A DNA stretch of 64,000 nt from VAZQ01 sp963739385 (GTDB lineage Bacteria; Pseudomonadota; Alphaproteobacteria; Rhizobiales; Xanthobacteraceae): NCBI GenBank assembly GCA_963739385.1, contig CAVUAI010000063.1, forward strand, positions 109,482 to 173,481, given 5' to 3'. Position 1 is the stretch's first letter, and every line of letters starts with the position of its first letter. The notes below the pieces were generated by a model. That model ran no database searches and was not told the origin of the DNA. It saw only the letters and a program-made list of their open reading frames with translations. Of the stretch, positions 7,731-16,800 are shown piece by piece. The position numbers and the translations under genes are program-made.

Positions 7731-8939
7731 TCAAAAGATATCGATTGTCGGAAACTGTGGCTCGGCGGTCAGGCAGTCCCACAGATAGACGGCGAGGCCA
7801 ATATCGCCGGTCCATAATGAGTAACGGCCTCGCCCAAGCTGGTCACGTGCCTCACGATATTGAGCGATCGCGGTCATCGCGAAGGACCGGGCGCGCTCAA
7901 GCCACATCAAATCGTTGGTTCGACGATAAAGTTTGAGGAACGCATAGCCATTGCCGCCCGTGCCGTGGCAGAGGTTGGAGCCTTTGGCGAGCGGTCCAGC
8001 AGCCCAGGTGAATTTGCCGCCTTCGCGCAGCAGGTCTTCTAGCTCAACCGACGTGAACGGCGCATCCGCGAATGCCGTCACCATCCCTGGAGCTCCGTGA
8101 CAGTGCTGGCAAAGCCGCGCGCGGGCGTTGGCGTAGTTGTCGCCGTCCGCGGCAGGTTTGTCGCGATCGGCCACAACGCCACGCCACGATGCACCGAGCT
8201 CGGAACGCAACGCGTTTGCCGTCAGGGTCCGCGGAACGGCCTCCGCGATCCGCGCGCGCTGATCGTCCGTCAGCCATTCCCAGCCACGCATCAACGCGAT
8301 CATGTTGCCGGCATAACCATGCACCGGTCCGAGGTAGCGCAAGTGGCGGCCATAGAGGTCTTGCGTCCACAACGGACCATCGTCGGTCTCTTCCAAGTCC
8401 CGGAGCAGACGCGCGGCCTGAATCGCGAACAGCGCTCGCCAACGCGGTTCCGCTGTCATGGCGGCCATATGGCAGCAGGCGATCATGGAGCCCGGCATGC
8501 CCCACATCAGCTCACGCACCGGCAGGGTCGTGTTTGCGTCCGCACGCGCATAGATCTGGTCGGCGATCGCGGGAATCGGGTCGACTCGCATGACCAGCAG
8601 GGCCACGCCGAGATCCCCGAACAGCAACGACCCGCGCGACCGCTTGATTTCCGCCTGGTTCGCTTCCATCAGCCGCGGGAGGACGGGGCGGAAGTCGAAC
8701 CGTGCCTTGGTCGCGCCAACTCGGCCAAGGTGGTCGATACCCCAAATCACGCCGGTGGCACCAATATAGAAGCTGGTGTTGCCGTCGCGAATTCCTTCAT
8801 CGAGCGGGTGCGCGGGCCAGAATCGCTCGGCATCGAAATGTTCAAGCCCATCCGCAACGATGTCCTCGATTGCGGCGGTGGCGTGGCTCTCGCTCCAGCG
8901 GATGGGCCGTAGCGGCACGTGACGAGCATGCTCGATCAT
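7731..8939 (-). CDS. LanC-like (lanthionine synthetase C family) protein
   Basis: A 402-residue alpha-toroid protein. The zinc-site signatures of the LanC family are visible: GPVHGYAGN at about 204-212, QHCHGAPG at about 278-285 and NLCHGTGGNG at about 322-331, supplying the Cys and Cys-His ligands. In lantibiotic pathways LanC adds cysteine thiols to dehydrated residues, but no precursor peptide or LanB/LanM dehydratase is seen here. A stand-alone LanC-like role is therefore more likely. It heads a minus-strand pair with the GNAT gene at 7280-7684. Confidence 0.85.
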   Translation of the reverse strand: MIEHARHVPLRPIRWSESHATAAIEDIVADGLEHFDAERFWPAHPLDEGIRDGNTSFYIGATGVIWGIDHLGRVGATKARFDFRPVLPRLMEANQAEIKRSRGSLLFGDLGVALLVMRVDPIPAIADQIYARADANTTLPVRELMWGMPGSMIACCHMAAMTAEPRWRALFAIQAARLLRDLEETDDGPLWTQDLYGRHLRYLGPVHGYAGNMIALMRGWEWLTDDQRARIAEAVPRTLTANALRSELGASWRGVVADRDKPAADGDNYANARARLCQHCHGAPGMVTAFADAPFTSVELEDLLREGGKFTWAAGPLAKGSNLCHGTGGNGYAFLKLYRRTNDLMWLERARSFAMTAIAQYREARDQLGRGRYSLWTGDIGLAVYLWDCLTAEPQFPTIDIF

Positions 8940-9099
8940 GAGCCGAGCATAGCCCGACGTCTGAGGTGCGTCCCACGATCAACTCGCGTCGTGGCGGACC
9001 CAGTGCATGATCATTCCTGCCATGGCAGCTTCTGGCCCCCGGTCGCGAATGACCCGACGCCGGCATCGAAGGCAGGTCCCAGGGCTCAAATCTACCTTC

Positions 9100-9374
9100 C
9101 TGTTGCGCGACGCATTTTTTCCGGTGTGCAGTCCAGCCTTGCTCGAGGGGAAGAACCCATTGCGAGGCCCGGAGGATCTAAGGAACCACACTCTCATTCA
9201 CGATCGCTCAATGGCGTTTGAAAGCGCATTTCCGACGTGGCGCACATGGCTGCAAGCCGCAGGTTTTCCGGACATGCGAACTTGCCTATTACCTCATCCA
9301 CCGACCCAAAACGGACAGCGATCCCGGAATTGCGGCGTTCAAGAACTGGATTTGCACTGAAGCGCAATCGGATG
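9100..9374 (+). pseudogene. Remnant of a LysR-type (GcvA-like) regulator
   Basis: The stretch encodes DAFFPVCSPALLEG, NPLRGPEDLRNHTLIHD and WRTWLQAAGF, the substrate-domain signature of GcvA-like LysR regulators. It then shifts frame and resumes with AAFKNWICTEA, the usual C-terminal helix. Intervening parts are missing and there is no DNA-binding domain upstream. It is a decayed fragment. Confidence 0.7.
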
Positions 9375-9499
9375 TGTCGCACGTCGGTTGGCGGCATACC
9401 CCGGGCCTCTCGCGACATCCGCTTTTGGGCCGCTATTGAGGGATAAGCGGACATCAAGCGCGCCTGACCCGGCCGCCACGATTTCTGAGCACACGGCCT

Positions 9500-9570
9500 G
9501 GTGTCCCGATTCCGAAGTTCGCGTCATTGTGAGGCACGTTCGTATGCGAACTTCGGAATCGAAGGACACC
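9500..9570. repeat. Palindromic intergenic repeat
   Basis: Two arms of about 23-25 bases (left GGTGTCCCGATTCCGAAG continuing to TTCGC; right its complement with a 2-base insertion) face each other around a 23-base centre. Transcribed, this gives a long hairpin. Similar GATTCCGAAGTTCGC palindromes are frequent in Bradyrhizobium-like genomes. Confidence 0.7.
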
Positions 9571-9584
9571 AGCAACTTATTGAC

Positions 9585-9662
9585 CTAGTGTGGCTTTGGT
9601 TCAGAAGTCCGCATTTCGGACTTGCCGCGGAAATGATGCGGACTTCTGAACCGCCACACTAG
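9585..9662. repeat. Palindromic intergenic repeat of the CTAGTGTGGC type
   Basis: The left arm CTAGTGTGGC...GGTTCAGAAGTCCGCAT is mirrored by ATGCGGACTTCTGAACC...GCCACACTAG. The outer and inner arms are nearly perfect, separated by a short insertion on the left. A half copy of the same element occurs at 10481-10505 on the far side of the TauE/SafE gene, so the gene is bracketed by this repeat family. Confidence 0.75.
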
Positions 9663-9722
9663 CGCGGCGGAAGCTTCTCCGCTTTCATCCAGCCCCCTGT
9701 CCGCCCCTCATCTCCATCCGGC

Positions 9723-10484
9723 ATGACGATCGTCGACGACCCGCTGTTCTATCTGCTCGCCCTCCCCGCCATCGTGGCGCTCGGTCTCGGCAAGGGCGGC
9801 TTCGCCGGCGTCGGCATGATCTCGACGCCGCTGCTCGCGCTCGCCGTGCCGCCGCTGCAAGCGGCGGCGATCCTGTTGCCGATCATCCTGTGCCAGGACG
9901 CCATCTCGGTCTGGGCTTACCGTCGCGAGTGGAGCGCCTGGAATCTCAAGGTGCTGCTTCCCGGCTCGGTGGTCGGCGTCGGCGTCGCCTGGCTGTTCGC
10001 CGCCTACGTGCCCAACGCCTATGTGGAGATTGCGGTCGGCGTGACCGGCGTGTGCTTTGCGTTCTACACCTGGTTCGGCAAGGTGCCGGCGCGCCCTTCG
10101 CGCCCGAGCGTGCCGGCCGGGCTGTTCTGGGGCTCGCTCGCAGGCTTCACCTCGACCATCATCCAGGTCGGCGCCCCGCCCTTCCAGGTCCACATCCTCC
10201 CGCAGCGGCTCGACAAGTTCACCCTCATCGGCACGACCATCGTGTTCTTCGCGCTGGTGAACGTGATGAAGCTCGTACCCTATTTCGCGCTCGGACAGTT
10301 CTCGACGCGGACCCTGGCAACCTCGGCGGTGCTGCTGCCGCTCGCCGTCGTCACCAACTTCATCGGTCTGTGGCTCGCGCGCCGGACGCCGACCGAGCTG
10401 TTCTACAAGATCACCTATGTGCTGATGTTCCTGATCTCGCTTGCGTTGATCTGGCAAGGCGTCGCCGCCCTGCGTTCCGGCTAG
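9723..10484 (+). CDS. TauE/SafE (DUF81) family anion permease
   Basis: A 253-residue integral membrane protein with about eight hydrophobic helices. The family's duplicated glycine-rich signature is visible as GLGKGGFAGVGMISTPLLAL near the N-terminus and GFTSTIIQVGAPPFQVHIL in the middle. Relatives export sulfite, sulfoacetate or other sulfur compounds. The ATG at 9723 follows no strong ribosome site. The stop codon lies inside a CTAGTGTGGC repeat. Confidence 0.88.
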   Translation: MTIVDDPLFYLLALPAIVALGLGKGGFAGVGMISTPLLALAVPPLQAAAILLPIILCQDAISVWAYRREWSAWNLKVLLPGSVVGVGVAWLFAAYVPNAYVEIAVGVTGVCFAFYTWFGKVPARPSRPSVPAGLFWGSLAGFTSTIIQVGAPPFQVHILPQRLDKFTLIGTTIVFFALVNVMKLVPYFALGQFSTRTLATSAVLLPLAVVTNFIGLWLARRTPTELFYKITYVLMFLISLALIWQGVAALRSG

Positions 10485-10505
10485 TGTGGCGGTTCAGAAG
10501 GCCGC
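10481..10505 (+). repeat. Half copy of the CTAGTGTGGC repeat
   Basis: CTAGTGTGGCGGTTCAGAAG overlaps the stop codon of the TauE/SafE gene and matches one arm of the palindrome at 9585-9662. The opposite arm is absent. The rest of the interval to 10812 shows no convincing gene. Confidence 0.6.
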
Positions 10506-10812
10506 TCATTTGCGCGCGTCCATTGCGGCCCGGCGACCATCAACCCGGTCTCGATCAGCCGGCCCGCACGCGCATGCCGTGGGGTCCTCGACCTTGCTTC
10601 AGCCGGGACGGCCGCGAGATGATCACGGAAATGGTGATCACCTGATCGTTCGGGATACTTCCCGCAGTTATGTTCTTGCGCGGCTCGCCCGCGATGGCCG
10701 GATGGATTTGGCGGCGCTAGTCGAATCCAAAGCCTTGTCCGCGCGTGCCGCACTGCGCCAGCTTCGATGGCCTGGAGAAGCTTGAGCGCTCCACGAACGC
10801 CTCAAGCCCTAG

Positions 10813-10946
10813 GATTCAGAACAATTCAGGTCTGCCCCAAGGACCGGCTGACCCTGCACAGGCAGGCTCCTGATGCGTCAGACCGCCTGCGCCCGGCGGA
10901 TCCCTAGGTGGTATGATCGGCGGCGGCACCCCGTGGGAGGGGCCCC
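10813..10946 (+). promoter_or_regulatory. Long upstream element, copy B, with candidate -10 box
   Basis: The core ATTCAGAACAATTCAGG plus TCTGCCCCAAGGACCGG is followed by a conserved 90-bp tail including CTGATGCGTCAGACCGCCTG and TATGAT at 10912-10917, then GGGAGGGG as ribosome site before the ATG at 10947. The same order occurs at 18940-19072 and 47188-47326. TATGAT is a good sigma-70-type -10; the -35 is not clear. This is the likely promoter of the first seven-gene run. Confidence 0.6.
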
Positions 10947-11933
10947 ATGTTCGGCATGAGGCGGCGCGACTTCGTCAGCCTTCTCGGGGGCGCGGCGGTG
11001 GCGTGGCCGGCTACGGGGCGCGCGCAGCAGGCGAAGGTTGCGCGTATCGGCTTTTTGGGTCTTGTCTCGGCGCCAAGTCACGCCCCTCGTGTGGCGGCAT
11101 TGCGCACAGGCCTTCGCGACCTAGGCTGGATCGAAGGCAGAAATATCCTCATCGAGTTCCGCTGGGCTGAAGGAAACTACGATCGGCTGCCGGAGCTGGC
11201 GGCCGAATTGGTTCGGCTCAACGTCGATGTGCTCGTTACCCACGGTTCGTCGGGGGCGCTCGCGGCGAGGAAGGCCACGTCGACTGTCCCCATCGTCATC
11301 ACGGCGGTTGCCGACATGCTTGGCTTGGGTCTGGTAGAAAGCCTCTCGCGGCCGGGAGGCAACATCACCGGACTGTCATTCTTCAATGCGGAGCTTGCGG
11401 CTAAACGCCTCGAGCTGTTGAAGGAAGCGATACCGGCTTTGACCAAAGCGGCCGTTCTCCTCAATCCAAACAACGCCTCGAACCCACTCATTCTCGGAGA
11501 AATCGAAGCGACCGCGAAGGCATTAAATGTCGTCGTGCAGCCATTCGAGGCGCGCCAACCTGGTGATTTCGAGCGCACGTTCGCCGCAATGGCCGACCAG
11601 CAAATCGGGGCAGTTGTGATCCACGAAGATACCATGTTGAACGCAAAAGCGACCGCGCTTGCAATTCATGCCGCGGTGAGACGACTGCCGTCGTGCGGGT
11701 TTCCGGAATTCGTGCGGGCAGGAGGGCTCATCGCATATGGCATCAACTTTCCTGACACGGACTACCGTGCGGCGGTGTTTATTGACAAAATTTTGAAAGG
11801 CGCGAAGCCGGCCGACCTGCCGATTGAGCGTTGGACCAAGTTCAACGTGATTGTCAATCTCCAAACCGCCAAGGCACTTGGTGTAACCTTGCCGACCTCC
11901 ATCCTCCTGCGGGCCGACGAGGTGATCGAATGA
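10947..11933 (+). CDS. ABC substrate-binding protein, module 2 (first of run)
   Basis: A 328-residue protein whose start MFGMRRRDF differs from internal modules by three extra residues, a feature shared with the other run-leading genes (MPGMRRR). It has its own GGGAGG ribosome site instead of the coupled one. The hinge block is altered: ITAVADMLGLGLVESLSRPGGN lacks the usual DPV. The first lobe has LGWIEGRNILIEFRWAEG. The end LLRADEVIE overlaps the next start. It heads a seven-gene run and probably sets its transcription. Confidence 0.88.
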   Translation: MFGMRRRDFVSLLGGAAVAWPATGRAQQAKVARIGFLGLVSAPSHAPRVAALRTGLRDLGWIEGRNILIEFRWAEGNYDRLPELAAELVRLNVDVLVTHGSSGALAARKATSTVPIVITAVADMLGLGLVESLSRPGGNITGLSFFNAELAAKRLELLKEAIPALTKAAVLLNPNNASNPLILGEIEATAKALNVVVQPFEARQPGDFERTFAAMADQQIGAVVIHEDTMLNAKATALAIHAAVRRLPSCGFPEFVRAGGLIAYGINFPDTDYRAAVFIDKILKGAKPADLPIERWTKFNVIVNLQTAKALGVTLPTSILLRADEVIE

Positions 11934-12907
11934 AGCGCCGCGAGTTCATGGCGCTGCTCGGCGGTGCGGCGCTTTCGGGTGCGCTCCCGGCTGGTGCGCA
12001 GAAGAGAACGGCGCTCATCGGTTTGCTCGGCAGCGGTTCCGCGCAATCCAGCGGCGTTTTCGTGGACAGTCTCAAAGAGGGGCTTTCGGACAGCAGCCTG
12101 CGTGAGGGTCGCGACTATGTACTGGACCTGCGTTGGGCCGAGGGGGACTACGAACGCTTTCCGGCCTTCGCCCGCGAACTGGTCGACCGCAACGCCGACG
12201 TCATCTTAGCGACCACCATCGCCGCCGTCCGGGCAGCGCAGCGCGCCACGTCGGTGATTCCGATCGTCATGACATCGATCACCAACGCTGTCGGCGCCGG
12301 TCTGGTCGCAAGTCTGGCGCGCCCCGGCGGTAACACGACCGGGATATCGAACCTGAACGAAGACCTGACACCCAAGCTCTTGGACCACTTTCGCGAGATC
12401 ATGCCGCGGGCGCGCGTGATCGCTACCCTCGGCAATCCAGCCAATCCGTCGACCAGCGGGCTGGTCGAGGTCATGCGTGGCCAAACGGCGGCTTTCGGGG
12501 CGACGGTCAACCCGTTCGAAGCCAAGACGACGGGCGAGCTCGACGCCACATTCGATGGCATCGCCAAGAGCAATTCGGATGCCTTGCTTATCGTGCCCGA
12601 TGCCTTGCTGATCGATCTGCGCGAGCCAATCGCGTCGCTGGCCCTCAAACATCGCATCCCAACGCTGTCGACCATCCCGGAGCTCACCGACGTGGGCGGC
12701 CTCCTCGGCTATGGTGCGCCGCGGCGGGACCTTTATCGCCGCTCCGGCTATTTCGTGAAAAGGATTTTGGACGGCGCCAATCCGGGCGACATGCCGGTCG
12801 AGCAGCCCACACGCGTTCAACTCTCCGTTAACGCCAAGACCGCGGCCGTGCTCGGAATCAGCATTCCGGATGCGCTGCTCGGACGCGCCGACAAGGTGAT
12901 CGAATGA
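11930..12907 (+). CDS. ABC substrate-binding protein, module 3
   Basis: A 325-residue divergent member. The frame is open from 11831 but the coupled ATG at 11930, with GAGGTGATCGA before it, is the array start. The leader is changed after the first ten residues (LLGGAALSGALPAGAQ), yet still ends in a cleavable AGA. The hinge reads TSITNAVGAGLVASLARPGGNTTG, and the C-terminal block is unusual (RVQLSVNAKTAAVLGISIP). It ends GRADKVIE instead of ARADEVIE, a single-base change in the joining block. Confidence 0.86.
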   Translation: MKRREFMALLGGAALSGALPAGAQKRTALIGLLGSGSAQSSGVFVDSLKEGLSDSSLREGRDYVLDLRWAEGDYERFPAFARELVDRNADVILATTIAAVRAAQRATSVIPIVMTSITNAVGAGLVASLARPGGNTTGISNLNEDLTPKLLDHFREIMPRARVIATLGNPANPSTSGLVEVMRGQTAAFGATVNPFEAKTTGELDATFDGIAKSNSDALLIVPDALLIDLREPIASLALKHRIPTLSTIPELTDVGGLLGYGAPRRDLYRRSGYFVKRILDGANPGDMPVEQPTRVQLSVNAKTAAVLGISIPDALLGRADKVIE

Positions 12908-13881
12908 GGCGGCGCGAGTTCATGGCGCTGCTCGGCGGCGCGGCGGTCGCATGGCCGCTGGCGGCGCGCGCGCAACAGGCGGCGATGCCGGTGATTGGGT
13001 TTCTTCGCAGCGCGGCGGCTGCCAGTTCGGCGCACTTTGTCAGCGCGTTCCAGCGGGGCCTGGGTGAGGCTGGATTCCTTGAGGGCCAGAACGTCGCCAT
13101 CGACTATCGCTGGGCGGAAGATCAGCCCGATCGGCTGCCGGCAATCGCGGCCGAACTCGTCCAGCGCCGGGTGGCCGTGATCGTTGCAACCGGCATTGCG
13201 GTGCCGGCCCTCAAAGCGGCGACGGCGGCAATCCCAATCATCTTCGTGACTGGCTACGATCCGGTCAGAACCGGCTTTGTCACGAGCCTCAGCCGGCCCG
13301 GCGGAAACGTCACGGGCGTGGTTTTTACCATTACTGATCTGGTGGCCAAGCGGCTGGGGCTGCTGCACGAGCTGGTTCCCAAGGCTGCCATCATTGCCGT
13401 TTTGTTGGACCCGAACCAACTGGACGTCGAAGTCGAATTGCGAGAGGCGGAGGCAGCAGGTCGCGCTCTCGGGCGGCAAATCCTGATTGTGAAAGCTACA
13501 AGTGACCACGAATTCAAAGCTGCCTTCGCGACGATCATGCAAGCAGGCGCGAGCGCGCTGCTGGTCGGCGGCGGTCCGGTCTTCATCAACCGACGTCGGC
13601 AGCTCGTCGCGCTGGCAGTCCGCCACGCGCTGCCCGCGAGCTTTCCGACGAGAGACTACCCGGAGGCCGGCGGCCTAATGAGCTACGGAGCAAGCATCTC
13701 CGACGCATATCGCCGCGCCGGCACCTATGCCGGTCGGATTCTCAAGGGTGAGAAACCAGGCGACCTGCCGGTCGAGCTGGCGAGCAAGTTCGATCTGATC
13801 ATTAACCTCGCGACGGCCAAAGCGATCGACTTTGAGATTCCGCCGTCGCTGCTCGCCCGCGCCGACGAGGTGATCGAATGA
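12904..13881 (+). CDS. ABC substrate-binding protein, module 4
   Basis: A 325-residue member of the commonest subfamily here (AMPVIGFL start of the mature protein, IDYRWAEDQ, INRRRQLVALAVRHALPA, AGGLMSYGASISDAYRRAGTYAGRILKG). Leader MRRREFMALLGG with an ARA-QQ cleavage site. The hinge is TGYDPVRTGFVTSLSRPGGNVTG. All blocks are intact, so it is presumably expressed and exported. A long minus-strand frame across it (12817-13626) is only a shadow produced by GC-rich codon use. Confidence 0.9.
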   Translation: MRRREFMALLGGAAVAWPLAARAQQAAMPVIGFLRSAAAASSAHFVSAFQRGLGEAGFLEGQNVAIDYRWAEDQPDRLPAIAAELVQRRVAVIVATGIAVPALKAATAAIPIIFVTGYDPVRTGFVTSLSRPGGNVTGVVFTITDLVAKRLGLLHELVPKAAIIAVLLDPNQLDVEVELREAEAAGRALGRQILIVKATSDHEFKAAFATIMQAGASALLVGGGPVFINRRRQLVALAVRHALPASFPTRDYPEAGGLMSYGASISDAYRRAGTYAGRILKGEKPGDLPVELASKFDLIINLATAKAIDFEIPPSLLARADEVIE

Positions 13882-14861
13882 GACGACGCGAGTTCATCAT
13901 GCTGCTCGGCGGCGCGGCGGCCGCTTGGCCGATCACTACGCACGCGCAGCAGCCGGCAATGCCGGTGATTGGATTCCTCTATAGCCAATCGCCTGAGGCG
14001 CTGTCTGAGGTGTTGCGGGGATTTCGCCAGGGCCTGAAAGAGACGGGCTTTGTCGAAGGCAACAACGTGACGATCGAATACCGCTGGGCCGGGAACCAGA
14101 CTGATCGTCTACCAGCGCTAGCGGTCGATCTGGTCCGTCGACAGGTCGCGGTCATCGTCGCGATGGATACTCCTTCGGCACTGGTGGCCAAGGCCGCAAC
14201 CGCGACGATCACCATCATCTTTAGCACCGGCAGTGACCCCGTAAGGGATGGCCTCGTCGCGAGCCTTGCTCGGCCAGGTGGCAACCTGACGGGCGTTAAT
14301 TTTTTCGCCGCCGATCTGGCGGCAAAGCGGCTCGGACTTCTGCGTGAGTTGGTCCCTGGGGCTGCGCGGATTGCCGTGCTGGTCAATCCGGCCCATGCAT
14401 CGATTACGGAGGCCACTTTGAGAGATGTTGAGGTGGCCGCTCGCGCCCTGGGGGTGCACGTTCAGGTCCTCAACGCCAGTACCGGCCAAGAGATTGGTGA
14501 AGCCTTTGCTACGCTCGTGCGCGACCGCCCTGACGCTCTTCTCGTCGGCAGCGGCCCGTTCATCAATGCCCGGCGTGTCCAACTGGCATTGCTCGCAGGG
14601 CGCTATGGAATTCCCGCGATATATACGGGGCGGACATATGTCGAAGCCGGAGGACTGATCAGCTACGGCGCAAGCCTACCGGACGCCTGGCACCAGGTCG
14701 GCGTCTATACCGGCCGCATCCTCAAAGGCGCCAAGCCATCGGACCTGCCGGTATTGCAGGCAAGCAAATTCGAGCTGGTCATCAACGCCGAAACCGCTCG
14801 TATGCTCGGCCTCGAGGTGCCGCCCTCGCTGCTCGCCCGCGCTGACGAGGTGATCGAATGA
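13878..14861 (+). CDS. ABC substrate-binding protein, module 5
   Basis: A 327-residue protein in the AMPVIGFL subfamily. Distinctive parts are LYSQSPEALSEVLRGFRQGLKETGFVEGNN in the first lobe and GSGPFINARRVQLALLAGRYGIPAIYTGR in the second. Its first lobe resembles modules at 26035 and 30925 more than its direct neighbours, which shows that adjacent modules are not simple recent duplicates. Leader and joining block are standard. Confidence 0.9.
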   Translation: MRRREFIMLLGGAAAAWPITTHAQQPAMPVIGFLYSQSPEALSEVLRGFRQGLKETGFVEGNNVTIEYRWAGNQTDRLPALAVDLVRRQVAVIVAMDTPSALVAKAATATITIIFSTGSDPVRDGLVASLARPGGNLTGVNFFAADLAAKRLGLLRELVPGAARIAVLVNPAHASITEATLRDVEVAARALGVHVQVLNASTGQEIGEAFATLVRDRPDALLVGSGPFINARRVQLALLAGRYGIPAIYTGRTYVEAGGLISYGASLPDAWHQVGVYTGRILKGAKPSDLPVLQASKFELVINAETARMLGLEVPPSLLARADEVIE

Positions 14862-15829
14862 GGCGGCGCGAGTTCATGGCGCTGGTAGGTGGGGCGGCGG
14901 CCGGATGGCCGCTCATAGCGCACGGCCAGCAAGCCAGAATGCCGCAAATCGGTCTCATCCAGCCGGGCTCCCGGCTCCCGGAGAACTATCGGGCCTTTCG
15001 CGATGGATTGCGTGATCTCGGCTATGTCGAGGGTCAGAACATAGCTCTCGACATGCGCATCGCCGAAGGCCCCGGTGATCTGCCCAAACTCGTGGAGGAA
15101 GTGGTCGGGCGGCCGGCTGACATTATTGTAACCGTGAGTGCCCGCGTTACGCTTGCAGCTCGTGCTGCCACCTCATCGATTCCCATTGTCATGATCGGCG
15201 CCGGCGACCCGGTCGGCACGGGTCTGGTGGCGAGCCTGGCGCGGCCTGGCGGCAATGTCACCGGGTTGAGTCTGCTGGTTCCCGAGCTTAGCGGAAAGCG
15301 CCTTGCCTTGCTCAAAGAACTGATACCGCAGGCCGCTCGGATCGCCGTACTTGCGAACCCGGCAAACCCGGTCACTGTCCAGCAATGGAAGGAGACGCAG
15401 GAGGCGGCACAGCGGATGGGGATTGCACTGCGCCTGATCGAGGTGCGCGAGCGCAATGATCTTGACGGGGCACTTTCGGCTGCGGCGCAGGCAAACGTTG
15501 ATGCGGTGGACGTGCTCGGCGACCCGGTTTTTGTTGAAAACTCCAAGCAGCTCGCTGAGCTCACACTCAAGCATCGGTTGCCGGCAATCGCGTGGCAGCG
15601 CGAGTTCGCCGATGCCGGCGGTCTTACGTCGTACGGCCCGAGCCTCCGCGACCTGTGGCGGCGCGCCGCTAGTTACGTTGACAAAATCCTGAAGGGAGCA
15701 ACACCGGCAAATCTTCCCGTGGAACAGCCGACGAGATTCGAGTTTGTCGTCAATTTGAAAACCGCGAAGACCCTGGGCCTCGAAATTTCGCCGACTCTGC
15801 TCGCGCGCGCCGACGAGGTGATCGAATGA
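14858..15829 (+). CDS. ABC substrate-binding protein, module 6
   Basis: A 323-residue protein of a different subfamily from its neighbours: RMPQIGLIQPGSRLPENYRAFRDGLRDLGYVEGQN at the start, LDMRIAEGPGDLPKLVEEVV in place of the usual YRWAEG..DRLP block, and IPIVMIGAGDPVGTGLVASLARPGGNVTG at the hinge. The second lobe has VDVLGDPVFVENSKQLAELTLKHRLPAIAWQREF. The leader carries GWPLIAHGQQ instead of AWPLAARAQQ, still a plausible export signal. Confidence 0.89.
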   Translation: MRRREFMALVGGAAAGWPLIAHGQQARMPQIGLIQPGSRLPENYRAFRDGLRDLGYVEGQNIALDMRIAEGPGDLPKLVEEVVGRPADIIVTVSARVTLAARAATSSIPIVMIGAGDPVGTGLVASLARPGGNVTGLSLLVPELSGKRLALLKELIPQAARIAVLANPANPVTVQQWKETQEAAQRMGIALRLIEVRERNDLDGALSAAAQANVDAVDVLGDPVFVENSKQLAELTLKHRLPAIAWQREFADAGGLTSYGPSLRDLWRRAASYVDKILKGATPANLPVEQPTRFEFVVNLKTAKTLGLEISPTLLARADEVIE

Positions 15830-16800
15830 GACGGCGCGAGTTCATCACGCTGCTCGGCGGTGCGGCTGCCGCGTGGCCTCTCGCGGCGCTGGCGCAGCAG
15901 CCAGCGATGCCGCTAGTCGGATATGTCAGTAGCGCCTCGGTGGACGCTTCCTACATGGCCGCGTTCCGGCAGGGCTTGGCTGGTTTGGGTTATTCCGAGG
16001 GCCGCAACGTAGCAATCGAATTCCGCTGGGCCGACGGCAAATTCGAGCGCCTGCCGGAGCTGCTCGCGGACTTGATGCAGCGCCGCGCCGCTGTGATTGC
16101 CGTCGGCGGGATTACCTCGGGGCTTGCGGCCAAGGCGGCAACGACGACGATTCCGATCGTCTTTCTCGCGGCCGATGATCCGGTGAAATTCGGGTTGGTC
16201 ACGAGTCTCAATCGGCCGGGTGGCAACGCCACGGGGTTGAACCTTTTGACCTCCGAGCTGACCACAAAGCGGCTTGAGCTGATCCGCGATGTCGTACCCA
16301 CCGCTTCGGGGGTCGCCGTCCTCGTCAATCCGCGCAGTCCTGAATCCGAGCCGCAAACAAGAGACATCGAGCGGGTCGCGGGCGTGGTCGGGCAACAGAT
16401 TCGAATTCTCAATGCCAGCAGCGATCGGGACATCGATGCTGTCTTTGCCACGCTCGTCAAACCGCGCGACGCCGCGCTCCTGGTGACGAACGATGCGTTA
16501 TTCAGCAGCAGCCGTGATCAAATTGTCGCGCTGGCGGCGAACCGTGGCATTCCCGCGATCTACGACCGGCGGGCCTATGCCGACGCTGGGGGACTCATGA
16601 GCTATGGCACTCACTATCTCGATGGCCATCGCCGCCTCGGCATCTATACGGCAAGGATTCTCAACGGGGCAAAGCCTGCGGATTTGCCGGTGGAACAATC
16701 GACCAAGTTCGAGCTGGTGATCAACAGCAAAACCGCGAAGTCGCTTGACCTCGACATTCCGCCAAAACTGCTCGCAATTGCTGACGAGGTGATCGAATGA
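15826..16800 (+). CDS. ABC substrate-binding protein, module 7
   Basis: A 324-residue AMPxxGY-type member. First lobe SSASVDASYMAAFRQGLAGLGYSEGRNVAIEFRWADGKFERLPELLADLMQRR; hinge LAADDPVKFGLVTSLNRPGGNATG; second lobe LFSSSRDQIVALAANRGIPAIYDRRAYADAGGLMSYG. It ends LLAIADEVIE, so the conserved end is altered where it does not affect the ribosome site codons (GAC GAG GTG ATC GAA). The leader and overlap to the next module are standard. Confidence 0.9.
   Translation: MRRREFITLLGGAAAAWPLAALAQQPAMPLVGYVSSASVDASYMAAFRQGLAGLGYSEGRNVAIEFRWADGKFERLPELLADLMQRRAAVIAVGGITSGLAAKAATTTIPIVFLAADDPVKFGLVTSLNRPGGNATGLNLLTSELTTKRLELIRDVVPTASGVAVLVNPRSPESEPQTRDIERVAGVVGQQIRILNASSDRDIDAVFATLVKPRDAALLVTNDALFSSSRDQIVALAANRGIPAIYDRRAYADAGGLMSYGTHYLDGHRRLGIYTARILNGAKPADLPVEQSTKFELVINSKTAKSLDLDIPPKLLAIADEVIE

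Noticed and set aside
12817..13626. Long minus-strand frames opposite binding-protein genes (also 9708-10457, 1479-2141, 8097-8912 on +)
   Set aside because: They mirror confident genes, have odd composition (rich in R, H, D, Q) and no motifs or ribosome sites. They are shadows of GC-rich codon use.
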